A DNA stretch of 64,000 nt, taken from NCBI RefSeq assembly GCF_015832195.1, contig NC_052034.1, positions 3,683,501 to 3,747,500 on the forward strand, in the 5' to 3' direction. Below are positions 12,101-21,100 of the stretch, one piece after another (the first letter of the stretch is position 1; every line of letters begins with the position of its first letter). The position numbers and the translations under genes are program-made. Under the pieces are notes generated by a model. The model saw nothing but the letters and a program-made list of their open reading frames with translations, did no database searches and was not told the DNA's origin. The stretch comes from Motacilla alba alba (taxonomy: Eukaryota > Chordata > Aves > Passeriformes > Motacillidae).

Positions 12101-15100
12101 CCACCTTCCCAGACCCACAGGAAGGATGCACCCTCCTGCTGCCATCACCACAGGAACACACAAAGCTCCGGGGAGCCTCTGGAGGGGTGGTCCCAGCACA
12201 ACAGAGGAGCAAGGGGCTCCTTGTGCCCACAGTCCTGCCAGCCTGGGACCCACGGGCAGCAGAGGCAGGGATGCCCGGTGCCTCTCCTCCCAGCCATGGA
12301 GAGCTGGACATTCCAGCCCCACGATGCTGGGACAAATGGGGACCCCTCCCCATCGCCATCCTCACAGCACAGCCCGGGACGAGGGGGTCCCCCAGCTCAG
12401 GATCCCCCTGCCCACCCCAGCTCCCTCTGTCCCATCGCTGGGAGGGGACAGCGAGCTGCCCGGAGGGGACAGCGAGCGCGTGGCTGCGTGTGCCGGAGCC
12501 AAGATGATTCAATGGAGCCTGGAACAAAGACGCTCCCAACTTCAGCCTGCAGAGCACGACGCAGCACCTCCACCCGCCCGGCACAGACCCCGCGGCATCC
12601 CTCCCTACCGGCACCGCCAAGCGGAGCCGCCCCCCTCGCCTCACCATAGGTGCAGTTACAGCAGAGCCGGACAATGACGAGGATTTCCATGGCAGCCCCG
12701 TCTCCGCGCAGCCATCGCTCAGCCCGGCTGCGGCACCGCTCCGGCCGCTCCTCCGCACGGCTCCCGGCACCGCCGCGGGCGGGGAGGAGCGCTGGGCAGG
12801 GGCTGGGGGGCTGCCGCACGCCCCCAGCATCCTAAAGAGCCGCGACCCCCCCCCATCCCCGCCGGCTCCAGGCGCACAAAGGGCTCGGTAATTCACCCGC
12901 GCACACAAAAGGCTGCGCCCCCCTCCCCACGCCCGCCGTACCCTCCATGGTGACGGACGTGTGGCTCTCCTTGGAGTCCTTGGGGCCCTTCACCTTCAGC
13001 TCCTAGGGAGGGAAAGGCCCATCAGCACAGCCCGCGGGGGCTGGGCTGGGGGGGAGGTCATGGCTCAAGGTCATGGGGACCCCCCACCCTTCCTGCACCC
13101 CCTGGCCCCAGCCTGGCCGTGCTGGAGGCCACACAGGGGTGCTGGGTGAAGGAGTGTGGCTTCCTGCCTGGCTGGGAGCAGCTCTGGCTGTGCCCAGCAG
13201 CTGGGACATGGTGGTGATGCCACCAAGCTGAACAGGAGCAGGGGGCCCGGCTTGTAGCCATGGAGGTCCCAGTTTCTGAAAGGGATCCAGGCACGGAGCT
13301 CCAGGCAGCAGGAGATGCCCAGCACCCACTGACACTGCATGGGGTGGGGACAGCACAGGCTGAGCCCAACCTCAGCTTGCACAAGGTGGGGACAACCTCC
13401 TGCAATGCCCGAAAGACCACGGCCCTCCAGCAGAGCCCCCAGTGGCCCAACCCCTGAGGACAGTCCCTGCAAGTCCCCAGGGCAGGGACAGCATCTCCAG
13501 GGGCAGGGTCAGCTCAGCCACGAGGACAGTGTTCTCTGCCCTGTGCAGGGACAGCCTGGGCACAGCCCTGTCCCACTGGCACAGGCCCATCCCAGCTCAC
13601 CTCCGAGATCTTCTGGAAATGGTAGTTGCTCTGGCTGCACTTCTCTGCCGTCTCCAATGCGATTTTGTAGTTATCCACAAAGGCCTTGTAGACTCCCAGC
13701 TGGCTGGCCTGTGGGGAGTGGGGGTTAGCCAGGCACCAGCAGGGTGCTGAAGCCCCCCACAGCACCCAAGGGGTCAGGCAGCCCTAGAGGTGACACTGCC
13801 CAGAGCTGTCCCCTCCTGGCAGGACACTCAGCCATCTGGGGGTCACATGCTTGGCTCCTGCTCAGGGCAGGATGGTGGAGCTCCTGCCCAGCCTGTGCTT
13901 CCATAAACCTCCAAAATCCAGCAGAGAGATAACAAGTGGCTGGACAGCAGAAGCTGAAGCTGCAGCCCTTCAACCTGGCCTCTCCTTCTCCTGTCCCCAG
14001 CATGGTCGTGGCATCCATGGGCACAGACCGTGCGGGCATCACAACTCCAAACTCATCACAACTCCAGCCCTTCTCCTCTTCCAAGTGGAGCAAGACCCAG
14101 GGAAGGTGCATACCAGCTTCTGGAAGAGGTGGCCCATGGTGACATTGCTGTCCCACTGCTGCACCTTCGGGCACAGGCTGTCATAGAACTCCTTGTGGAT
14201 CTCATAGATATCCTGGATCTTGTAGAAAATTGTCTCGATCTGCTGCAGGGTGAGGACAGGCTGCGACGTGGTGGCCGTGGCCTTCAGTGGCTTCATGGGC
14301 TGCCAAAAAAGGGAGAGTTGGAGATGAGGGCTAAGAGGAGGGACACTGGGGATGAGGAGGATCTGAGCTGGCAGTGCGGGCTGCCCAGGACAGATGGACC
14401 AAGGCTGGCAGCTGGACCAGGGGCACTCCAGGCTCGATCATCCTCGGACTTCCCCGCAGCGGCAGTGACCCCGTGTTGTGCAACAGCGTCTCGCCGTGAA
14501 GGTCAGCAAGTCCACAGGAGGAAACAGGGTTATAAGTATGTCCCCAACAGGGACATGGGCAGCAGGAGAAGTGAGATGGGGGTAGACAGAGCAAAGCTGG
14601 CCCTGGCGTGGCTTCCGGAGCTTTGCTCCCACTCAGGCTGATGTGGCTGGGGGAAGCCACCCAGGAAAAAATTACTTCATCCATCCATCCATCCATCCAT
14701 CCATCCATCCATCCATCCATCCATCCATCCATCCATCCCTGGAGGGGCTGTCCAGTCTGGGGGCTGTGCTCACCAACAAGAGGGCCTCCAGCTGGTTGAT
14801 GTAGATCTCCTCGCTGGCCAGGAAACCAGAGAGCACCAACTTCCGCATCTCCAGGCCTTTGCCAGCATCCCGCTCGCCCTGAGGAACACAGCAAGGAGCC
14901 TGGCTAAGCCAGCAAGTGGCACAGGAGGAGACCCCTCATCCCACCAGCCCGTTCCTGGCATCCCCACGTGGGCACAAGTCTCTGCCAGTGTCGGGAAGCT
15001 CCATGGCAAGGCGTGGGCATGTGCCCGATGGGCAGCAGAGCCCATCTGGAGCCAGCTGGGAAAGCCACGAGCTGTGCTGGCTCCTCTCCCCTCCCTGCTC

Positions 15101-18100
15101 CGGGCTGGCCACGAGCCCGGTGCCGCTGGCAGCGCTCCAGGATGGTGCACGGCATGGCAGGACTCTCCCAGGGCAGAGTCCAGAGACGCCCAGTGAAATC
15201 ATGCTTGGCGCTGGACGGGGCTCCCACGTGATGTGGCACCACCCTTTCCCTCGGCTGAGGTTTCCCTTGGGAAGTGCCACCCCAGCAGGCACTGCCCAGT
15301 GGCACCGGGGCATGTCCCAGCACCCAGGTCTGCTGCAGCACTGATGCTCCTGTGGTGTGACCCTCATGGCAGGGAGATGGCCAGAGGCTCTGGGACCCTC
15401 AGCGAGGCTCTGCCAGTGCCCAGGCGTGGACACTCCAGCCCCTGGACCATCCTTGGTCACACCTTGGCCTTTCCTCTTAAAAATCACACTCGAGGACCAG
15501 GCTTTGCCACCCAGACAGGGGCCAAGCAGAGCCATGGGGGCATCCCTCTGGGCCATTCAGGATGGTTTGGGGGGGACATTGGTCGTGTCTCACCTCTGCC
15601 ATGCCAGCCCAGGCCGCTGAGCCAGGGGAGGTGGCACAGCCCCAAGGTGGGCATGGCTGAGGACCAGCATCTCTCTGCCCCACTCCAGTGCCCATCAGCT
15701 GGCCCTGGGCGCTGCTGTGACAACCGGAGTGTCCACCCTGCCAGGCTGCCCCATTCAGGCTGGGCTATGGTGACCAGCACAGCAGGAGGGTGTGCAGGGG
15801 GGGGCCACTTTTATTCACTAGGAGCTCGTGGGCTCTTTGCCACAGATTAGTCACGGGCTCTTCCTGCTTCCCCAGCCTGGGCCCTGCGCAGGAGCTCAGC
15901 AGATAAGGGGCCCAGCCACGCTCAGGGCCCACGCACCCCACGGGGACGATGTCAACCAGACCCCCATGACCCAGAGCAGTGACTCTTAGTCAGGGCCTTG
16001 TGGCTGCCCCATGCAGGAGACCCCAGGAAGAGCAGGGCCAGAGCCCTCTTCCAGCACCCAGGCACCCTGGCAGGGTGGGCATGAGAAGGATGCTGAGCTG
16101 CACCTGCCAGCACAGGGGTCTCCCCTGGCCCACCCCCCAGCTCTGTTTTGGGACTGTTTAGGGGTTTCTGGTGGCCGAGTGTGGGAATCGGCCAACAGCC
16201 GAGCAGTGGTCAGAGTGCAAAACGAGCCCCTTCCTGAGCATCCGGTGCCAGCTCTGCCGAGCCCCGCAGCTCCCACCCCGCAGCACGTGTGGCCCTACTC
16301 CCCCTGGAAGGACAGCTGGGTGGACAGCCCACTCTGAGCCCTCCACACCTGGAGCCTGGCACAGCCCTGCCAGGGGGCCACAGGCAGTCCTGGGGGTGTG
16401 GTGGGGCCACAGCGATGCTCCCGCTGCTCCCAGCTCTGCCCCCCGCCAGCACCCACCGCATCGCCCCAGGAGCCGTTCCAACACCTGGGCATCACCGGCG
16501 CCAGCGAGATGCCCCTTGTCCCCACACCCGCTGCCCAGACGGGAGCAGCGTCCCCCCGCTGCCCACCTTGTCGCCGGCCGAAAACGGAGACACGGGGCTG
16601 GTGGGGGTTCCTGGCTCAGAGTCATCTTCATCCTCCAGCACTTTATCCAGGTACCCTATGGCCTCCTCTTCCTCCTCCATGGCCGGCCGGGCGGCGGGGC
16701 CAGCGGGGACCCCACAAGGCTCCAGGCAAGGGGCTCACGCGGCTGAGCCGTCCCAGCCTGACTCAGCTCTGGACGCCGGCCACCAGCGCGGGATGAAAGG
16801 AGCCATTATGGGATCCCCGGTGCTCCAGCCTGACCCAGCTCCGGCCTCCCAGTCCCCGGCGGCCCGGGCGCTCCCGGCGCGGCTGCCGAGCGGCGGCGGC
16901 GGCGGCTCCGGGCTCGGCAGCGCAGCGAGCGCAGGGCCAGCCCCGCTCCCGGCCGGCTCCGCTCGGCCCCGGGGCCGCGGGCGCTGCAGGGGCCGCTGCC
17001 CGCGCCCCAGCCCCAGCCGGCCCCGCCGCTCCGCCCTGCTCCTACAGGAAATGCTCTCCGGCGATGGAGGTGGGGCTGCTCCGCCGCCGCAGCCCGCCCG
17101 TGGTCAAGGCTGGGGAGAGCGGCAGCCGCCTTCCCCGGGCGGCTTTGCCGAGGCGGGTCCGGCAAGGGGAGGGGTCCCCCCTGCCAGGCCCCCCGCGCTG
17201 CCCCCCGGCAGTGGGAGAGCATCCCTGCTGTCGTAGCCCTCTGGACCCCCGTGTCCCGTGGGAAGGCACAGCCGGGCCATGGGGATTGCCACCGGCGAGA
17301 AGTGAGCTTGGAGGGCAGCAGCAGCACCAGGTGCCACACGGGGACCCGGCTGTGCACCCCCAGGAGGTACCTGAGCTCTCCGTGCCCCAGAGGGGATTGC
17401 GGCAGTGTCACAGTGTGGGCTGGGTGTGCTCACACGTACCTGCCGCACATCCCGCAGGGACCAGCTGGCACCTCAGCGCTGCCCCAGCCTGAGCCCCGGG
17501 CCAGTGGGACATGGGGACAGCAGCCCTGCTGCGGCGCTTCCGAGGGACACTGCGGGCCTTGGCAAACACGGCAAGAGCAGGCTGGAGGAGGGGACACTAA
17601 TGCAAGAGCTGCTTCAGCAGTTTCCCCCGGGCTCCTCAGAAGCAAAAGGGGAACTAGTGGCTGCATGTGCTCTGCCCACAGGAGCCATCTCTTCTCCCTG
17701 CACCCATCTGAGCCTGCAACAAACTCCTGCTGTGAGATGTGGGCAGGGAGACAGACACAGGGACTTTCCAGAGCCCCTGTCCAGCCCTGTGTCCATGCCA
17801 CAGCTCAGCCTTTGCACCACAACCCTGCCCAGCATGGCCAGGTCCCCAGAGTGGGGAATGGTCCCTGTCCAGGGGAATGCTGCCCACAGTCCAAACCCAG
17901 CAGTACCCAAGCAGGGGCTGGGACACCAACTCCACACCACAACCACATCCCACGGTGGGATGGGGAGGGTTAAGATATGTCTGCACGCAGCAGTCACAGG
18001 CCCCAGACACGGTGACAGGAGCCTGCAAGATGAGATGCACCACCAGAAACCTCCTCAAGCCAGCCCTCTCAAAGGCAGCGCCACCAGTCCTGCCTCACTG

Positions 18101-21100
18101 GAGGAGAGCAATGGGCTGAACCTGGCACCCTGTGCCACCAGCCACACAAGCACGAGCCTGTGCCCCTCGCAGGGCTGCACACACTGTGCTGGTATTGGAG
18201 GGAGCTCTGCCAAGCCCCAGCACAAGCAGCTCCAGATAAAGAGAGGGAGGCAGAGCTGGCACCGGGCTCCAACACTTCCCAGTCCTGTTTGTCACAACCA
18301 AGTCATCGTCCCTGCCTGTGCCCAGACCCAGCGTGCCCCACCAGCCCTCAGGGACACCCCTCTGCCAGCATTTTCCCCCCCAGCCCTGTCCCCAGAGCCA
18401 CCCTCTGCTGTCCCTGCTGGCCTCAGAGCCCAGCCCCGAGTGTCAGGGCTGGGGTCGAAGGGCTGTGCTGGGGGGACAGGGAGCCCGAAGCCCGAGCGGT
18501 TCAGAGACAGCCCCGGGAGGCGGTGGCAGAGGCAGCACCCTGCTCTCCCTCCCCAGGGGCGCTGGGTGCCGGGACGGCGATGCTGCGCAGGGCGACCCTG
18601 GGGAGGAAGCCACACCTCTCCCTCTTCTGCCTCAGCATCCGGGTCAGGAGCTTAACTCTTTCCACGACAAAAATAAAACTTCACTTTTCCCGGCGCGGGC
18701 AGCGGCAGCGCCGGGGATCCCCCAGCCCGGGGCCGTGCAGCTCCTCCCCGCACTCACCCCGAGGGGCCAAGGCTCCTGCCTGGACCCCACCGCTCCTGGG
18801 CTTTATGGAAACTTTCATCCTGGAAAAAAAACCCACTTTTTTCCCTTTGGATCCCACCCCGCAGCTCTCCGGGCATTCCTCCTCTTTTGGAAAACCAGAG
18901 CGCTTCCCAAGGATGCGCTGCGAACAGCAGGGGTTACATTTAAGTTGTGCAGAGCGAGGGGGGCGCCTTGTGTCCCCTCCCCTGCCGGTGACTGGTCCCC
19001 GAGCGCCGCTAGATGGAGCCGGCAGCGCGGCGGAGCCGCTGTGCCCTGTCCCCAAGGGCTCCCGGAGCTGGGGACCCGGGAACTCCGCGCCCCCAGCAGC
19101 CCGGCCCGGGACCCCGCTCCCGGCCAGCCCATCCCCTCCCGGCTCCGCCACCCGCGTGGCACTGCGGGACAGGGACACAGCGTGTCCCACGGGCACGGCA
19201 TCCCCTGAACTGCCGCTCCCCGGCGCCCAGACTGCCACGGCCAGCTGAAATTGGGCTGCCGGGCACAGTCGCCCAGGTCGCAGCAGCAGCAGAGCACCGC
19301 AAACACCGCTGGCACCCGAGCCGGACACCCAGAGCCCCGACCCCCAGCACCTACCCCTGTGCCGAGGCCATCGGTGGGCGTGGGTGACACACCGTCCCCG
19401 CTCTCCTGGCCGCGGGCGCTGAGCTGGGGGGACATGGTGGGCGACTCATCGATGTAGGGCATGGTTTCCGAGCCCTCCGGCAGCGCCTTGGGCTCCTCGT
19501 TGCCCTCGGCGTCGTACTCGTCAGCACCATAGTTGAAGTCTGCCGGGGTGAGAGAGGGGGGCCGTGAGCATCCAGGCACGGCTCAGGGGCACCGTGCGGC
19601 ACCGAGGCCACCCAGGCCAGCCTGTGGCTACCCGCGGGCAGCTGACCCCACGTCCCAGGGCCACTGACGGGCAGCCCAGGCCAGCCCCGCTGCCTGCTCA
19701 GGCGAGCAGGCAAGAAGACATCACACATCACAGCGAGCATCCTCGGCCCCGCGGCATCCTCCGCTCGACACACTTCCCTATATTTGAATAATTCACGGAA
19801 CCGAGAGCCCCGGCGGCCTCGTCTGCGCAGGGACAGCTGCTCTGCCAGACGCTCCAGCCCCATGCAAGTGGCCGTGCCCTGCCTGCCCGCCGGCCACCAT
19901 CCCTGTGCCGTCCCCGGGGACAGACGGGCTGGGCTGGCAGCCACGGCCGCCGTCCTCCTGTCCTCCTCGCTTGCCCATGCCCACACTCCTCAGAGCTGGA
20001 AATGCGTGCCAGGATCCACGGCTCGGAGGGCAGTGCCACCCCCCCGGCAGAAGGGCTCCGTTCCCTCCCCGATGGGGGACAGAGGGGGGCTGCATTCCCA
20101 GCGGAAGATGAGCCCCCCCCCAGAACAGCATCCATTTTTGGGTGCCCCACGCTGACCCAAACCCCCTTCATCAGCCAAGGCCCAGGGGAAGGCATTTTGG
20201 GGAGACAGAGCCCCGGGGGGGAGGCGGGGGGGTCCGCAGCGGGGCCCTGGGGCGCAGCGGGGGCCCGGGGTACATCCTAACCCGTTACCATGGGAACGGC
20301 AGCGGCTCGGTGGCGGCGGGAAGAGGTGGCTGCAGCAGCCCCGAGATGCTGACAAAGGGGAGGGGGAAGGGAGCCCGGCTGCGGCAGGGGCTGCCGTGGG
20401 GTGTACCCAGCACCCCTCACCCCAAGCTAGCGGCCAGGAGCCCCTCTGCAGCTCCCAAAGAGGCAGGGGGCTTATCCAACAGCACCCCCTCACTTCCCTC
20501 CCATCCAGCAGCCCCATGGATCCCTGGAAGCCACATCCCCGCTGGCTTCCTGGGCACAGACACTGGGGACACCCCTGCTAAGAGCCCAGCTGACAATCTG
20601 GCCACAACAGGGTGCACTGAGGTCAGAGCAGCCACCCCAGACCAAACCCCACACCGCTGCCTCTCCATGTCCCCACGGCCCTGGCCATCCTGGACAAGGA
20701 CTCCCCTGGCTCCCACCAACCCACTCAGTACATTAATATTGCATCCTGCTTCCTAGGGAAAGTGGATAAATCTTTAAATCAAAGAGCGCTGCAAAGCGTG
20801 CTCAGGCCAGGAGCCCTGCCAGTGCCAGTGGGGAGGGATGGGGAGTCCCATCCTGTACCTGAGAAGGGTTGGAGGGAGCTGTGACATGGGCCAGATGCAC
20901 CCCATCTCTGCCAGGACACCACAGCCCCTCTCAGACCTTACTTCTTCAGCAATTAGCTGATAACAATCCCTCAGGGGCTGTGGGGCCACCTTCAACCCAG
21001 GAGCTGACTGGATTGCCCCTCCCCAGTAACACCCCCTGGTCCTCAGATTCCAGGAAAAAAGGATCCCTGGCTCTAACCTGCCCTGCCTCCTCCTGGTGGG

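Larger units (their letters stand above)
14879..19354. other. ABR intron between exons 2 and 3
   Basis: It holds the alternative acidic first exon (16,567-16,680) and its CpG-rich flank. The rest shows no gene or known repeat. Confidence 0.6.
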
